A DNA stretch of 64,000 nucleotides from Natronolimnohabitans sp. A-GB9 (GCF_030848565.1 NZ_JAVDDV010000008.1:104871-168870), one strand, 5' to 3'. Positions 7,464 through 16,914 are shown, numbered from the stretch's first letter. The notes: a model not told the origin generated them from the sequence alone. Made by a program: numbers and translations.

Positions 7464-7874
7464 ATGCGAACCAGCCTCAACATTCCCGAAGAGACCTTGG
7501 CGGAGTTCGATCGGACCTGGCAAGCCGAAGGACTCGACTCCCGGTCGCGGGCGCTTCGGGAAGCGATCCAGGAGTACGTCGAGTCTCACCACCGCCTCGA
7601 GCGAGCCCGTGGGACGGTCGCGGCGACGGTCGTCTTCGATTACGTCCACGAGGAGATCATCGAAGACCTCCACGAGATCCAACACGAGTTTCAGTCGGTC
7701 ATCGATACGACCTGTCACGTCCACCACGGCGAGTGGTGTCTCGAGGCCGTCTTCTGTCACGGATCGGCAGAGCGGGTCCGGAATCTCGTCTATCGACTGA
7801 AAGACTTCGATGCCGTCGGCCGCGTCTCGGTCACGCTGTTGCGTGCGGACTCCGCGTCCGACCGAACCTCGTAG
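7464..7874 (+). CDS. nikR: NikR-like ribbon-helix-helix, metal-responsive regulator
   Basis: A 136-residue protein. Residues 1-45 are a CopG/MetJ ribbon-helix-helix (MRTSLNIPEETLAEFDRTWQ, then SRSRALREAIQEYV). Residues 50-135 form an ACT-like metal-sensing domain. The NikR nickel-site pattern is recognisable: His in QHEFQS, then HVHHGEWCLEAVF, where the H-x-H and Cys correspond to the ligands of NikR. NikR represses nickel uptake genes when nickel is bound. No nickel transporter is adjacent in this window, so the regulated genes are elsewhere and specificity for nickel over cobalt or copper is an inference. Length matches the family (about 130-140). Confidence 0.75.
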   Translation: MRTSLNIPEETLAEFDRTWQAEGLDSRSRALREAIQEYVESHHRLERARGTVAATVVFDYVHEEIIEDLHEIQHEFQSVIDTTCHVHHGEWCLEAVFCHGSAERVRNLVYRLKDFDAVGRVSVTLLRADSASDRTS

Positions 7875-8081
7875 GCAGTCAGGAGGAATTACAGCCACCT
7901 ATCCACTACTTAAACCACTTCGATATCTAACCGTCCCATTCTTATAAGATCCTGTGAATGTTTTATCGAACACCCCCTTCATGTACTGTGACGTTCGACG
8001 ATACTTCCTACGGCAGTCGGATCGCGGACGACCGTTCCGACACGACGCGCTCGAGCGACGGTTCGAGAGGCGACGCGAACG

Positions 8082-8801
8082 ATGAGCGTCATCGCGACAG
8101 TCAGCGTTCCGGCTGCCGCGTTCCCACTCGGTTCGTCGCTCGAGATCGATCAGGACGTGACGCTGACCGTCGAGACGACGGTCCCGACCGGTGACGCCGT
8201 CATCCCATACTTCTGGGCGCCGGCGACCGCCGCCGATTCCCTCCTCGAGTCACTCGAGTCCAACGACACCGTTTCGAGCGTCTCGATCGTCGACGAGGTC
8301 GCCGATCACGTCCTCGTCAAGGTGACGTGGGCCGATCGTGTCGGCAGCATCCTCGAGTCGATCCGCGAGCGCGACGCGATCGTTATGAACGCCGTCGGCT
8401 CGACGACGCAGTGGACGCTCCGGTTGCGGTTTCCGTCCGCCGACGATCTCTCGGCGTTTTATACGAGCTGTCTCGAGCGCGATATCTCGATCGAGCTCGT
8501 CCAGCTTCACGAAACGGTCGATCCGGGACGCAACGACCGGTTCGGCCTCACCGGCCCACAGCGGGAACTGCTCGCCGCCGCCTACGAGGCGGGCTACTTC
8601 GACGTTCCGCGCCGAGTCACTCTCGTCGAACTAGGTGACCGACTCGATATCTCCGACTCCGCCGTCTCACAGCGGCTACGCCGTGGGCTCGCTGCGCTCA
8701 TCGATTCGACGATCGCGGTCGATACCAACGGCGAGTCGCCACTGCGTCGATCGAACGAACGACTCGGTATCGAACCGTTTGACGGTTCTCGCAACGATTG
8801 A
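8082..8801 (+). CDS. HTH_10 (bacterio-opsin activator type) regulator
   Basis: A 239-residue regulator. Residues 1-155 form the N-terminal sensing/dimer domain seen in haloarchaeal Bat-like regulators (beta-rich, ending ERDISIELVQLHE). Residues 160-215 hold the HTH_10 domain: LTGPQRELLAAAYEAGYFDV, PRRVTLVELGDRLDISDSAV, then QRLRRGLAALI. This arrangement is specific to haloarchaeal transcription factors of the bacterio-opsin activator family. No bacterio-opsin gene lies nearby. The stop TGA starts a degenerate family A repeat (TGAGACGGATTGCTGTACC). Confidence 0.85.
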   Translation: MSVIATVSVPAAAFPLGSSLEIDQDVTLTVETTVPTGDAVIPYFWAPATAADSLLESLESNDTVSSVSIVDEVADHVLVKVTWADRVGSILESIRERDAIVMNAVGSTTQWTLRLRFPSADDLSAFYTSCLERDISIELVQLHETVDPGRNDRFGLTGPQRELLAAAYEAGYFDVPRRVTLVELGDRLDISDSAVSQRLRRGLAALIDSTIAVDTNGESPLRRSNERLGIEPFDGSRND

Positions 8802-8882
8802 GACGGATTGCTGTACCGACGTCCCGACGCATCCGCCGTCGGTTGTGGGTGTGCCGGAACTGACAGACAGGAGACCATATGA
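8799..8882 (+). repeat. Degenerate hairpin repeat, family A, at a stop codon
   Basis: The left end TGAGACGGATTGCTGTACC overlaps the stop of the HTH_10 gene. The right half (GACAGACAGGAGACCATATGA) is diverged, and the central stem is weak. Confidence 0.5.
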
Positions 8883-8958
8883 CGGACGGCCGACCGTCCG
8901 AAATCGATCCGCTACCTCGATGAGGAAACCGGTACGTCCGTCGGCAACCGTGGTGGTT

Positions 8959-9618
8959 ATGCGCTTCGACGGGTTTTCACCGGTCGTGAAGAACGTCACG
9001 GAGCGAACGAGCAACCCGTTCGGACTGCAACCGCCGTGTGACCGGACCGGTTCCGGCGAGCGAGCGGCCGTCTTCGGCTACGGTGACGCCAACGCCGACT
9101 TCCACCTGATCGGCGACCATCCCGGCGTCCACGGCGGCACCTCGACGGGTGTGCCGTTTACCGAAACGCCGTCGGGCGTGGCCATCCAGGACGTCGTCCG
9201 CGAAATCGATTTCGCCAGCGGTCCCGCCGATCGGCCCGACCTCGAGAACCTGTACTGCAGCTATATTCACATGTGTCTCCCATCGGACGGTGAGACGCCC
9301 GAGGAGGAGTCGTATGCCGACTTAGAACGGTTTTTCGATGCCGAACTCCGGGCGATCAACGCCCACATCCTGCTCCCGGTCGGCGAGCGAGCGACCGATC
9401 ACGTTCTCCGTGAGTATACGACCCAGCGGCGCCGGCTCGAACTCGATATGGCGACACTACACGCCAAGGAGGTCCGCGGTCGCGGCTTTCTGGTCGTCCC
9501 GATCCGGGAGCCGACCGAGTGGGTGGATACCGACCGAGACGCGATACGCTCGCGACTCGAGGCGATCCTGGGACGGGATTACCGGCAGACGAAAGGCGTC
9601 GCGACGCGGATCGGCTGA
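8959..9618 (+). CDS. Uracil-DNA glycosylase superfamily protein
   Basis: A 219-residue protein starting MRFDGFSPVVKNVTERTSNP. Family motif 1 is recognisable in FHLIGDHPGVHGGTSTGVPF, the equivalent of the GEAPG...GRPF loop that holds the water-activating residue. The middle carries DLENLYCSYIHMCLPSDGET and NAHILLPVGERA, and the C-terminal region has FLVVPIREPTEW. The fold removes uracil from DNA to start base-excision repair. There is no Cys quartet for an iron-sulfur cluster, so it is not a canonical family 4 enzyme. An ATG 13 codons upstream (8920) is an alternative start. Stop overlaps a partial repeat end. Confidence 0.7.
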   Translation: MRFDGFSPVVKNVTERTSNPFGLQPPCDRTGSGERAAVFGYGDANADFHLIGDHPGVHGGTSTGVPFTETPSGVAIQDVVREIDFASGPADRPDLENLYCSYIHMCLPSDGETPEEESYADLERFFDAELRAINAHILLPVGERATDHVLREYTTQRRRLELDMATLHAKEVRGRGFLVVPIREPTEWVDTDRDAIRSRLEAILGRDYRQTKGVATRIG

Positions 9619-9650
9619 TACTGAGACTGCCGGACAGCAGTCGGCCGCGA
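9616..9650 (+). repeat. Partial repeat end after the glycosylase gene
   Basis: TGATACTGAGACTGCCGGACAGCAGTCGG fuses a TGATACTG left end (on the stop codon) to the CTGCCGGACAGCAGTC end sequence seen around 51867 and 36397. Confidence 0.45.
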
Positions 9651-9720
9651 ATTCGCGACCGACCGTCGAGTCGTGCTGTTTGACGGTCTGACCGACGGCA
9701 AACCGTACGAGTCGGCGTCG

Positions 9721-11004
9721 CTATTTTCCGAACCGCTTCCTGACCGTCGCCCGCAGCGGCAATCCGAGTGCGCCGATCAACGGCAAGACGACGAACGCGA
9801 GCAGGTCCACGGCGAGTGTCGCCTCGCCGGCAGCGGTCACGGCGAGTCCGGCAAGGGGTGCCAGTACGGGCACGACGTAGAGATACGACGGCTTCCAGCC
9901 GGGCCCGCGACGTGTGTGGCGGACGACGACGCCGAAGAGAAGCGGCATAAGCACCGCACCAGCCAGCAGCGGCCCGCCGACGAGCCCGGTCGTCACGGTC
10001 ACGGCCAGTGCGACGACGATCGTCTCGTCGATCGACACCGGGCCCCACGTCTCGCCGTCCCGATACGCACGAGCGCCGAGTATGGCCACGAGCGTCAGGC
10101 CGACGACGCCAGCCAACGTCCCGTACCACAGCTCCGCCTCGAGTGGCGGCGCGACGAGTTCGAACGCGGCCAGATACTCGACGGTCGAGGCGATACCGTA
10201 GCGGCCACTCGAGAGCGTCTCCAGAACCCCGTTCGGGTCGGTACCGACGGCGACAAGTTCGGCTCGCAGCGTCTCGAGACCCGATTCGTTTACGAGCGCG
10301 AAGTGCCCCAGGCCGCCGAGATAGAGCAGTACGGACAGCCAGATCAGCGGCAGCGAGAAGTTCCGTCGGCGCCACCAGCGGACGACGGCGTTGCTGTCGC
10401 TGTCGCCGGCCTGTGACCGGTCACGATCGTGATCGGAAGCGGTGTCGCGTCCCGTCCCCGTCGTGGCTGTGGCGGTATCGGTCGCTCGAGTCGACGTACT
10501 CGAGGTGTTGCCGGCCGTTTTGCTCGTTCCGGCCGTCCCACTCGTCGTTCCGGTTGCCCTCGAACTCGAGGATCCTGTCGACGTCGAACGCGAGGACCCC
10601 GTCCCCGTCGAGGCCGTCCCCGTTGATGTCGCGCCGGTGGTAGACGCCGAGGCCGTTCTCGAGGTCCTCGAGGTGCGCTCGCTCGAGGTGCGCTCGCTCG
10701 AACTCGAGTCGTCGTCGGTCTCCTCGGTCGAGTCGTCGCCCGACCGCCAGACGTCGGGCGACGGGAGGCCGCTGGTCCGTTTCGCGACGTACTCCTCGTG
10801 GCCGAGCCGGTCGTAGGCCTGCCGTTCGACCGGATCGCCGAGGATATCGTAGGCTTTCTTGACCGCGGTAAACTGTGCTCGTGCCCGATCGTCGTCGTTG
10901 TGATCGGGGTGATAGACACGAACCTGTTCGCGGTAGGCGGCTTTGATCTCGTCTTGGGAGGCGTCGGTTGGAACGTCGAGCAGGTCGTAGAAATCCTCAG
11001 TCAT
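9721..11004 (-). CDS. Membrane-anchored J-domain protein
   Basis: A 427-residue protein. Residues 1-68 are a canonical J domain (DFYDLLDVPTDASQDEIKAAY) with the HPD tripeptide at 32-34, which stimulates DnaK ATPase. Residues 90-205 are a Ser/Thr/Gly-rich, probably disordered linker. Residues about 215-427 contain six or so transmembrane segments (from NFSLPLIWLSVLLYLGGLGH onward). Thus it is a membrane J-protein that could recruit DnaK to the membrane. It lacks the Gly/Phe and zinc-finger regions of true DnaJ. Start at 11004 gives MTEDFYDLL. The linker is expanded compared with classical J-proteins and could be a glycosylation region if exported, an open point. Confidence 0.85.
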   Translation of the reverse strand: MTEDFYDLLDVPTDASQDEIKAAYREQVRVYHPDHNDDDRARAQFTAVKKAYDILGDPVERQAYDRLGHEEYVAKRTSGLPSPDVWRSGDDSTEETDDDSSSSERTSSERTSRTSRTASASTTGATSTGTASTGTGSSRSTSTGSSSSRATGTTSGTAGTSKTAGNTSSTSTRATDTATATTGTGRDTASDHDRDRSQAGDSDSNAVVRWWRRRNFSLPLIWLSVLLYLGGLGHFALVNESGLETLRAELVAVGTDPNGVLETLSSGRYGIASTVEYLAAFELVAPPLEAELWYGTLAGVVGLTLVAILGARAYRDGETWGPVSIDETIVVALAVTVTTGLVGGPLLAGAVLMPLLFGVVVRHTRRGPGWKPSYLYVVPVLAPLAGLAVTAAGEATLAVDLLAFVVLPLIGALGLPLRATVRKRFGK

Positions 11005-11168
11005 GTGAGAGTCAGGAATCGTATCGTCTGCCGTGAGTTATCGGCAGGGAATTATAGCCGTCGTGTTTATTTCGTCTCAGCTTCCTGTCTCTCGTCGCTC
11101 CAGCAAGTTGATTATTTCGGCTATTACAAGCGTCATGCTATCGTGACTGTCACGAATAATCGAATCTA

Positions 11169-12470
11169 CTATCGGCTCGAGAAGTCCGTCAGCGACGACT
11201 GGCCGTCGGGCGGCTCAGTCGTCGGCCCCGAAGCACCGGCAGTCGAGTCCGCGTCGTCCGACCGTCCCCCGTCGGTTCGCCCGCCGGTACCGTCTCGTTC
11301 CCAGCCATCGAGACTGGTCTGATCGGCACTCGCGAACTCGAGGTTGGCCACGCGGACGCCGACTTTGCGGACCGGTTCGGACTCGAACTCGGTAAAGAGG
11401 TCCCGGGCGATCCGGTCGACGAGTTCCGGATCGTCGATCGGTCCGGGCAGGGATCGCTCACGGGTGTTGACGTCGTACGGCGGCGTGACGGCCTTGACAC
11501 CGACGGTCCGATAGAGTGCGCCTTCGCGCCGTGCGCGGTCGGCGACGGCCGCCGCGAGGGTCTCGATCTGTTCGTACTTCGGCTCCGGGTCGGTGACGGG
11601 ATCGGCAAAGGCAGACTCTCGAGAGAAACTCTTGGGATCGCCCTTGGGTTCGACGCGGCGGTCGTCGTCCCCACGGGCGCGGTCGTACAGTTCTCGGCCG
11701 CGCTCGCCGAAGCGCTCGACGAGAGGTTCTGGGTCGGCCGCGGCGACGTCACCAGCGGTCTCCAGTCCCATCTCGCGCAGTTCGCGGGCCGTCACGGGGC
11801 CGACGCCGTGGAGCAGATCGACCTCGAGCGGGGAGAGAAACTCCCGAAGTTCGCCAGGGCGGACGACGGTCAACCCGTCGGGCTTGTCGAAGTCGCTGGC
11901 GATCTTGGCGGCGCTCATCGTCGGCGCGACGCCGACGCTTACCGTGACGCCGACCTCTCGGCGGATACGGTCTTTGATGTGGCGACCGAACCCGTCGGCG
12001 ACCTCCCAGGCGGTGCGGTCGGTGACGTCCAGATAGGCTTCGTCGATGCTTACCTCCCGGACGACGTCGGCACAGTCGTGGAGGATCGCCTGCACGTCGT
12101 CGGCGATCGACTCGTAGTAGTCCATGTCGACGGGTCGGTAGTAGCCGGTCTCCTCGCGCGTGAGGTCGGGATCGTAGTCGTCCGCGTCCGACTCGAGTGC
12201 CGCCCGTCGGGGAAGGCGCTCGAGGGCAGTCGAGATGGCCTGGGCGCTCTCGACACCGAATTCGCGGGCCTCGTAGCTTGCGGTGGCGACCGCGCCGACG
12301 GTCTCCCCGGGTTCGTACCCCATCCCGACGACGACGGGTTCGCCCCGCAGTTCGGGCTCGCGAAGCCGCTCACAGGAGGCATAGAAGCAGTCGGCGTCGA
12401 CGTGACAGACGATCCGCTCTTCAGCGTCGTCGTCCGCCACGACACCCGGTAACCGCGGCCCGTCGGTCAT
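11169..12470 (-). CDS. dinB: DNA polymerase IV (Y-family)
   Basis: A 433-residue translesion DNA polymerase. Catalytic acidic residues are visible in CHVDADCFYASCERLR (palm motif I) and REVSIDEAYLDVTD (motif III, SIDEA). The HhH region follows (DLLHGVGPVTARELREMGLE), then the little-finger domain. The C-terminus QSSLTDFSSR fits a PCNA-interacting QxxLxxF box, as in other archaeal Y-family enzymes. The start at 12470 (MTDGPRLPGVV) is preferred to the longer frame, whose first 98 residues run through a repeat and have the wrong composition. The preceding 25 residues of the mature frame are an unconserved leader. Copies DNA past damaged bases; cytoplasmic. Confidence 0.93.
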   Translation of the reverse strand: MTDGPRLPGVVADDDAEERIVCHVDADCFYASCERLREPELRGEPVVVGMGYEPGETVGAVATASYEAREFGVESAQAISTALERLPRRAALESDADDYDPDLTREETGYYRPVDMDYYESIADDVQAILHDCADVVREVSIDEAYLDVTDRTAWEVADGFGRHIKDRIRREVGVTVSVGVAPTMSAAKIASDFDKPDGLTVVRPGELREFLSPLEVDLLHGVGPVTARELREMGLETAGDVAAADPEPLVERFGERGRELYDRARGDDDRRVEPKGDPKSFSRESAFADPVTDPEPKYEQIETLAAAVADRARREGALYRTVGVKAVTPPYDVNTRERSLPGPIDDPELVDRIARDLFTEFESEPVRKVGVRVANLEFASADQTSLDGWERDGTGGRTDGGRSDDADSTAGASGPTTEPPDGQSSLTDFSSR

Positions 12471-12561
12471 GCGTTTGGGGGGTTCGAGCGGATCGTTGTG
12501 AACGTTGTGTCCGGTGACGGTCGGCGGCTCCGGACGGGGGATAGTGGATCGACACCAGTCG

Positions 12562-12645
12562 CCATACGGCCTGCTATCGTCACGTCCCCCGATCGCCGAC
12601 CTCACTCTGGCGATCGATGGGAGATCGGGACAGCAGTCCGTCTCA
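12562..12645 (+). repeat. Hairpin repeat, family A, copy at 12562
   Basis: It runs CCATACGGCCTGCTATCGTC ... GATCGGGACAGCAGTCCGTCTCA. The final TCA is the reverse-strand stop codon of the TFS gene. Inner arms CCGATCGCC / GGCGATCGA are visible. Confidence 0.8.
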
Positions 12646-12972
12646 GTTGTAGCCGCGCCAGCGCTTGCCACACTCGGTGCACTTGAAAAAGCGCGTCGGC
12701 GGCTCGTCGGCCGAGGCGGTCTGTTTGAGCGTATACCAGGCCTCCTGGTTACCACACTCATCACAGACCACGTCCGTCGCTTTGGGCTTGCCCTCGAAGT
12801 TCGCCTCTTCCGAGGACTCGATCACGTCGTCGTCGGTCTGGGACTCGGTCGTGACGAAGGCGTCTTCCTGCTCGCGGTCGCGCTCGCTCGAGGCGCCACA
12901 GTCGTCGTTCGTACAGACCATGCGGTCGCCCTGGGCTTTCATCATCGAACCGCAGTCGTCGCAAAACTGCAT
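12643..12972 (-). CDS. tfs: Transcription factor S (TFIIS/RPB9-like)
   Basis: A 109-residue two-zinc-ribbon protein. N-ribbon: QFCDDCGSMM and VCTNDDCGAS. C-ribbon: VCDECGNQEAWYTLKQTASA and FKCTECGKRWRGYN. Between the Cys pairs of the C-ribbon is the acidic ADEPPTRF tip whose Asp-Glu pair enters the RNA polymerase active site and induces cleavage of backtracked RNA. This is the standard archaeal TFS length and architecture. ATG at 12972 starts the N-ribbon directly. The stop TGA is the end of a hairpin repeat. Acts with RNA polymerase in the cytoplasm. Confidence 0.95.
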   Translation of the reverse strand: MQFCDDCGSMMKAQGDRMVCTNDDCGASSERDREQEDAFVTTESQTDDDVIESSEEANFEGKPKATDVVCDECGNQEAWYTLKQTASADEPPTRFFKCTECGKRWRGYN

Positions 12973-13049
12973 ACCTGGGTGTAGCGGATCGAGGCGCAAA
13001 AACGCTCCTCTCGAGTGGCCCGAACGCGGTGGCTCCGTCGACGACCGCC

Positions 13050-14033
13050 TTATCGCCGCTGGCCGTCGATCCACACGCGAGCCCCGCTCGAGGCCGGCTC
13101 CGACAGGAGAACCTGGCCCTCGTGACCGGTGTCGGAAAGCGCGTCACGGGCCGCGGCTTCGGCTTCGTCGGCGTGTGCCCGATCGGTCACGCCGTAGACG
13201 ACGGGGCCCCACGACGACTGGCCGACGCCGGTCGGGACCGGATACGACTCGAGGGCCTCGACGATCGTCCCCGCCGGCGGGCGAAAGACACCGCCCTGGG
13301 CGTCGGCGTACCAGGCGCCGTTCTTGCGGCCGATTTCGGCGATCGCTTCACCGAAGGCCTCGAGACGGCCCGCAGCGACGGCCGGGAGCAGCTTTCGAGT
13401 GACGACGCCGGCAATCTCGTCGGCGACGGCTGGATCGGCGCGTTCGACGACTGCGCGCATACTCGCGTCTTCGTCGTCGCCGCTGCGGCCGGGATCGGCA
13501 TCGGGGACGACGACGAGAAAGCGCCAGTCGTCGGGCAGTTCGTGGCGGGCGACGACCGGCGGGACCGTCCAATCGCCCTCCGTCGGTGGCTCCGTCGTGA
13601 AGCGGTTCGTCGGGTGGCCGGCGTCGACGACGAAGCCGCCGTCTTCGAAGGTCGCGACGCCGACGCCGCTGCGACCGCCACGTCCCATCGCTGGCGCGTG
13701 CTCTCGCACCCGGGGCTCGAGGTCGTAAGCGTGAGCCGTCGCGGCGAGGACGGAGAGTGCGAGCTGGGTGCCGCTGCCGAGGCCGACGTGTCGCGGCAGG
13801 CGTTCCTCGAGCGTGATCGCGACCCCGGGGACCCCGAGGACGTCGGCGGCGCAGGCGGCGTACTTCCGAACCAGCGGATCGTCACCGTCGATCGTCGATG
13901 CGCGCTCGGCCGAGACGGTGACGCGTGGCTCTTCGAGGCCGACGCCGAGGCCGCCGTAGAGTCGTCGCCGGGCGAGCGAGAGGTTCTGGAAGCCGACGTG
14001 GAGTCGGGCCCCCGCGCTGACGGTCGCGGTCAT
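13050..14033 (-). CDS. Beta-RFAP synthase family GHMP protein
   Basis: A 327-residue GHMP-superfamily protein starting MTATVSAGARLHVGFQNLSL. The N-terminal GARLHVGF and the glycine-rich LPRHVGLGSGTQLALSVLAA (GHMP phosphate-binding loop) are typical of beta-ribofuranosylaminobenzene 5'-phosphate synthase. Later motifs VGQSSWGPVVYGV and GRGGRSGVGVATFEDGGFVV support this. In methanogens the enzyme joins PRPP and 4-hydroxybenzoate in methanopterin synthesis; in haloarchaea the pterin product is uncertain. The start at 14033 is chosen over the upstream extension. Divergent from mobA, with 137 bases between starts. Confidence 0.85.
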   Translation of the reverse strand: MTATVSAGARLHVGFQNLSLARRRLYGGLGVGLEEPRVTVSAERASTIDGDDPLVRKYAACAADVLGVPGVAITLEERLPRHVGLGSGTQLALSVLAATAHAYDLEPRVREHAPAMGRGGRSGVGVATFEDGGFVVDAGHPTNRFTTEPPTEGDWTVPPVVARHELPDDWRFLVVVPDADPGRSGDDEDASMRAVVERADPAVADEIAGVVTRKLLPAVAAGRLEAFGEAIAEIGRKNGAWYADAQGGVFRPPAGTIVEALESYPVPTGVGQSSWGPVVYGVTDRAHADEAEAAARDALSDTGHEGQVLLSEPASSGARVWIDGQRR

Positions 14034-14141
14034 TACGGCGGCGTTAGGGAGCCCCTCGGGAAGGGGGTTTCGACGTTGGCAACGACTGTCGGCGGTAGTG
14101 TCCGCGGCGTCGCCGGGTTCGACTGCCCGAGACGCTAGTGG

Positions 14142-14147
14142 TTTATG
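14142..14147 (+). promoter_or_regulatory. TATA-like box for mobA
   Basis: GGTTTATGAG places TTTATG 24-29 bases before the GTG at 14171, favouring that leaderless start over GTG 14138, which lies upstream of the box. Confidence 0.5.
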
Positions 14148-14170
14148 AGCCGAACGCCTATGCTCGAGTC

Positions 14171-14803
14171 GTGCCAACCGATCGATCGCTCGGCGGCGTT
14201 GTCCTCGCGGGTGGCTACTCGACGCGGTTCGGCGAGGCCGACAAAGCCGTCGCCGACCTCGCGGGACGGCCGATGATCACCCACGTCGTCGACCGGCTCG
14301 CGGCGGTGGCCGACGACATCGTCGTCAACTGTCGGGACGAACAGCTCGCGTCGATTCGAGACGCGTTCGCCGACGCCGACGCCGACGTCGAGCCGACGTA
14401 CGCGACCGATCCGGTCCCCGACCGCGGGCCGCTGGCTGGGATCCGGGTCGGCCTCGAGGCCGCCGATCGCGAGTACGCTGCCGTCGTCGCCTGCGACATG
14501 CCGTTTGCCGATCCGAACCTGTTCGAGACGCTCTACGAGCACGCCCGTGGCCGCGACGGGGCCGTCGTCCAACTCGAGGACGGCTGGTATCAAACGACCC
14601 AGGCAGTCTATCGGACCGAGACGATGGCTCGCGCCTGCGGTGACGTGATCGACTCCGACGACCGACGGATCCTCACCGCGTTCGAACAACTCGACGTCGC
14701 GACCGTTCCCGAGGCCGAACTCGAGGATATCTCCGAGCGGACGTTCGAGAGCATCGACACCCAGGAGGCACTTCGGGAAGCGGAACGACGACTCGAAAAA
14801 TGA
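14171..14803 (+). CDS. mobA: Molybdenum cofactor guanylyltransferase
   Basis: A 210-residue nucleotidyltransferase starting MPTDRSLGGVVLAGGYSTRF. The LAGGYSTRFGEADKAVADL segment is the NTP-binding signature (LAGGxSxRxGxDKA), and VVACDMPFADP supplies the metal-binding Asp. RGPLAGIRVGLEAA matches the family's GPLaGi loop. It would attach GMP to molybdopterin to give the bis-MGD precursor used by oxidoreductases; no other moa/moe gene is in this window. The GTG start at 14171 is supported by TATA-like spacing; an in-frame GTG at 14138 would add 11 residues. Confidence 0.88.
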   Translation: MPTDRSLGGVVLAGGYSTRFGEADKAVADLAGRPMITHVVDRLAAVADDIVVNCRDEQLASIRDAFADADADVEPTYATDPVPDRGPLAGIRVGLEAADREYAAVVACDMPFADPNLFETLYEHARGRDGAVVQLEDGWYQTTQAVYRTETMARACGDVIDSDDRRILTAFEQLDVATVPEAELEDISERTFESIDTQEALREAERRLEK

Positions 14804-14826
14804 GTCCGATCGCGCCCCGATAGCAG

Positions 14827-16569
14827 TCAGTCTCTGTCCTGTTTCGCGCCGGGGTTTGTCACGGCGCCGTTAGCAGCGGAGCCGAACTGCTGGCCGTACT
14901 TTGCCAGCACGCCGGTGGTGTAGCTCGGTTCGGGCAGCGCTTTGTCCTCGAGTCGAGCCTCGAGTTCTTCGTCGCTGAGGTCGACGGAGAGTTCGAGGTC
15001 GTCGATGTCGATCGTCACGGTGTCGCCGTCCTCGAGTGCGGCGATGGGGCCGCCGACGGCGGCCTCGGGTGCGACGTGACCGATGGAGAACCCGCGGGTG
15101 GCACCGGAGAACCGACCGTCAGTAAAGAGTGCGACGTCCTCGGCGTGGCCCTGACCGGCGACCGCGCTCGTGACGCCGAGCATCTCCCGCATACCGGGGC
15201 CGCCACAGGGACCTTCGTTCCGAATCCCGATGACGTCTCCGCTCTCGACGTGTCCCTCCTGGACGTACTCCATCGCGTTCTCTTCGTTCTCGAAGATCCG
15301 GACCGGCCCCTCGTGATGGAGGTGGTCTTCGCCGGTGATCTTGATGACGGCACCGTCGGGTGCGAGGTTGCCCGTGAGGATGCGGATCGCACCCCGCTCG
15401 TGGATGGGATCGTCGACGGTGTGGAGGAAGTCGGCCTCGAGGTCCTCGATGGCCGGCGGATCGACGCGTTCGATGGCCTCGGCGATCGTCTCGCCGGTGA
15501 CCGTCAGCGCGTCGCCGTGGAGCAGGCCGGCCGAGAGCAGTTCGCGGAGCACGACGGGGACGCCACCGACCTCGTGGAGGTCGTTCATCACGCGCTCGCC
15601 ACCGGGCTGGAGGTCGGCGATCTTCGGCGTTCGGGCGCTGATCTCGTTGAACTCCTCGATGTCGAGGTCGATACCGGCCTCGGCGGCCATCGCCAGCAGG
15701 TGGAGCACGGCGTTGGTCGAGCCGCCGACGGCGACCTGCAACGCGATCGCGTTCTCGAAGGACTCCTTGGTGAGGAAATCGGAGGGCTTGCGCTGTTCTT
15801 CGACGACCTCGACGGCGAGTTCGCCACTTTCGCGGGCGACCTCGTAGCGGTCGTCGTCCTCGGCGGGCGGCGAGGACGAACCCAGCGGCGCGAAGCCGAT
15901 GGTTTCGGAGATCGACGCCATCGTGTTCGCAGTGAACATCCCGCCACAGGAGCCCGCGCCGGGACAGGCGTGGCGCTCCATTTCGTCGAGTTCTTCCTCG
16001 GACATCTCGCCGGTGGCGACGGCGCCGACGCCCTCGAAGACGTTCTGGATGGTGACCTCGCGGCCGTCGTGTTCGCCAGGCATGATCGAACCGCCGTAGA
16101 GGAAGACACTCGGCAGATCCGTCCGGATGGCGGCCATCATCATCCCTGGCATGTTCTTGTCACAGCCGCCGATGGTGACGAGACCGTCCATGCGCTCGCC
16201 GAAGGCGACGAGTTCGACGGAGTCGGCGATCACTTCTCGAGAGATCAGCGAGGCTTTCATCCCCTCGGTCCCCATCGAGATGGCGTCGGAGATGGTGATC
16301 GTTCCGAACTCGATCGGCATCCCGCCGGTCTCGTCGATGGCGTCGTACGCCGACTGGGCGACGTCGTCTAAGTGCACGTTACAGGGCGTGATGTCGGCAG
16401 CCGGGTTTGCGATGCCGATCATCGGCGAGGACAGGTCCGCGTCGTCGTAGCCCATCGCACGGAACATCGCTCGGTGCGGGGCTCGTTCGACGCCCTCGGT
16501 GACCTCCGTACTCGGTAGATCGTCGGGTTTGCCCTCCGCGGGCGACTGCTGCTCGGGTTGCTGACTCAT
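14827..16569 (-). CDS. ilvD: Dihydroxy-acid dehydratase
   Basis: A 580-residue iron-sulfur enzyme of isoleucine, valine and pantothenate synthesis, dehydrating 2,3-dihydroxy-3-methyl acids to 2-keto acids. Cluster cysteines fit [26 protein letters not shown] and [15 protein letters not shown]. The C-terminal swivel domain shows [33 protein letters not shown] and the closing lid. Length is normal for the family (550-620). ATG at 16569 follows a TTTAAA box at usual spacing. The first 25 residues are a haloarchaeal acidic/Gln-rich leader. No other ilv gene is adjacent, so it appears monocistronic. Confidence 0.96.
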   Translation of the reverse strand: MSQQPEQQSPAEGKPDDLPSTEVTEGVERAPHRAMFRAMGYDDADLSSPMIGIANPAADITPCNVHLDDVAQSAYDAIDETGGMPIEFGTITISDAISMGTEGMKASLISREVIADSVELVAFGERMDGLVTIGGCDKNMPGMMMAAIRTDLPSVFLYGGSIMPGEHDGREVTIQNVFEGVGAVATGEMSEEELDEMERHACPGAGSCGGMFTANTMASISETIGFAPLGSSSPPAEDDDRYEVARESGELAVEVVEEQRKPSDFLTKESFENAIALQVAVGGSTNAVLHLLAMAAEAGIDLDIEEFNEISARTPKIADLQPGGERVMNDLHEVGGVPVVLRELLSAGLLHGDALTVTGETIAEAIERVDPPAIEDLEADFLHTVDDPIHERGAIRILTGNLAPDGAVIKITGEDHLHHEGPVRIFENEENAMEYVQEGHVESGDVIGIRNEGPCGGPGMREMLGVTSAVAGQGHAEDVALFTDGRFSGATRGFSIGHVAPEAAVGGPIAALEDGDTVTIDIDDLELSVDLSDEELEARLEDKALPEPSYTTGVLAKYGQQFGSAANGAVTNPGAKQDRD

Positions 16570-16593
16570 ACCTTGTGGGAAGGAACTGGGTCG

Positions 16594-16599
16594 TTTAAA
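16594..16599 (-). promoter_or_regulatory. TATA-like box for ilvD
   Basis: TTTAAA, 25-30 bases before the ilvD ATG on the minus strand, consistent with a leaderless transcript. Confidence 0.6.
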
Positions 16600-16747
16600 G
16601 TCCCCGGATACCGCCGTCTCGGACCGCGGCGACCGAAACGGCGCCCGTCACCGACTGCCGGTTCGGCGACGTTCGTCCGTCTGTTTCCCCTTCGCTTTCC
16701 TGCACGGGTCTTTCCCGATACTGTCACAGAGTAGTTACCAGAGTCGA

Positions 16748-16903
16748 ATGTACAAGTACTGTCTGGAGTGTGACTGGCACGCCAGCACCGCCGAGGGGAA
16801 CACCGAAGGGGAGGTCTCGAAAGCGGCGATCGAGCACTTCGTCGAGACGGGACATACGGTCGAGTCGCTGCGGCTTCCGCCGCCGGTGATCATCGAGAAC
16901 TGA
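16748..16903 (+). CDS. Tiny CxxC...H...H zinc-finger-like protein
   Basis: A 51-residue protein starting MYKYCLECDWHASTAEGN and ending PPPVIIEN. Two Cys (CLEC) and histidines in DWHAS, AIEHFVETGHTVES give a plausible zinc site. The AIEHFVETGHTV pattern, a helix with two His five residues apart, resembles C2H2-like modules in haloarchaeal microproteins. It has its own reading frame upstream of a repeat, ends at TGA 16901-16903, and keeps strong third-position GC bias, which supports coding. Function unknown; candidates are DNA, RNA or protein binding. Confidence 0.65.
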   Translation: MYKYCLECDWHASTAEGNTEGEVSKAAIEHFVETGHTVESLRLPPPVIIEN

Positions 16904-16914
16904 TACGGTCCACC

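Noticed and set aside
13029..14138. 369-codon frame antisense to the RFAP-synthase-like gene
   Set aside because: Shadow of a gene with clear GHMP motifs.
15076..16371. 431-codon frame antisense to ilvD
   Set aside because: Shadow; IlvD on the minus strand is complete and unmistakable.
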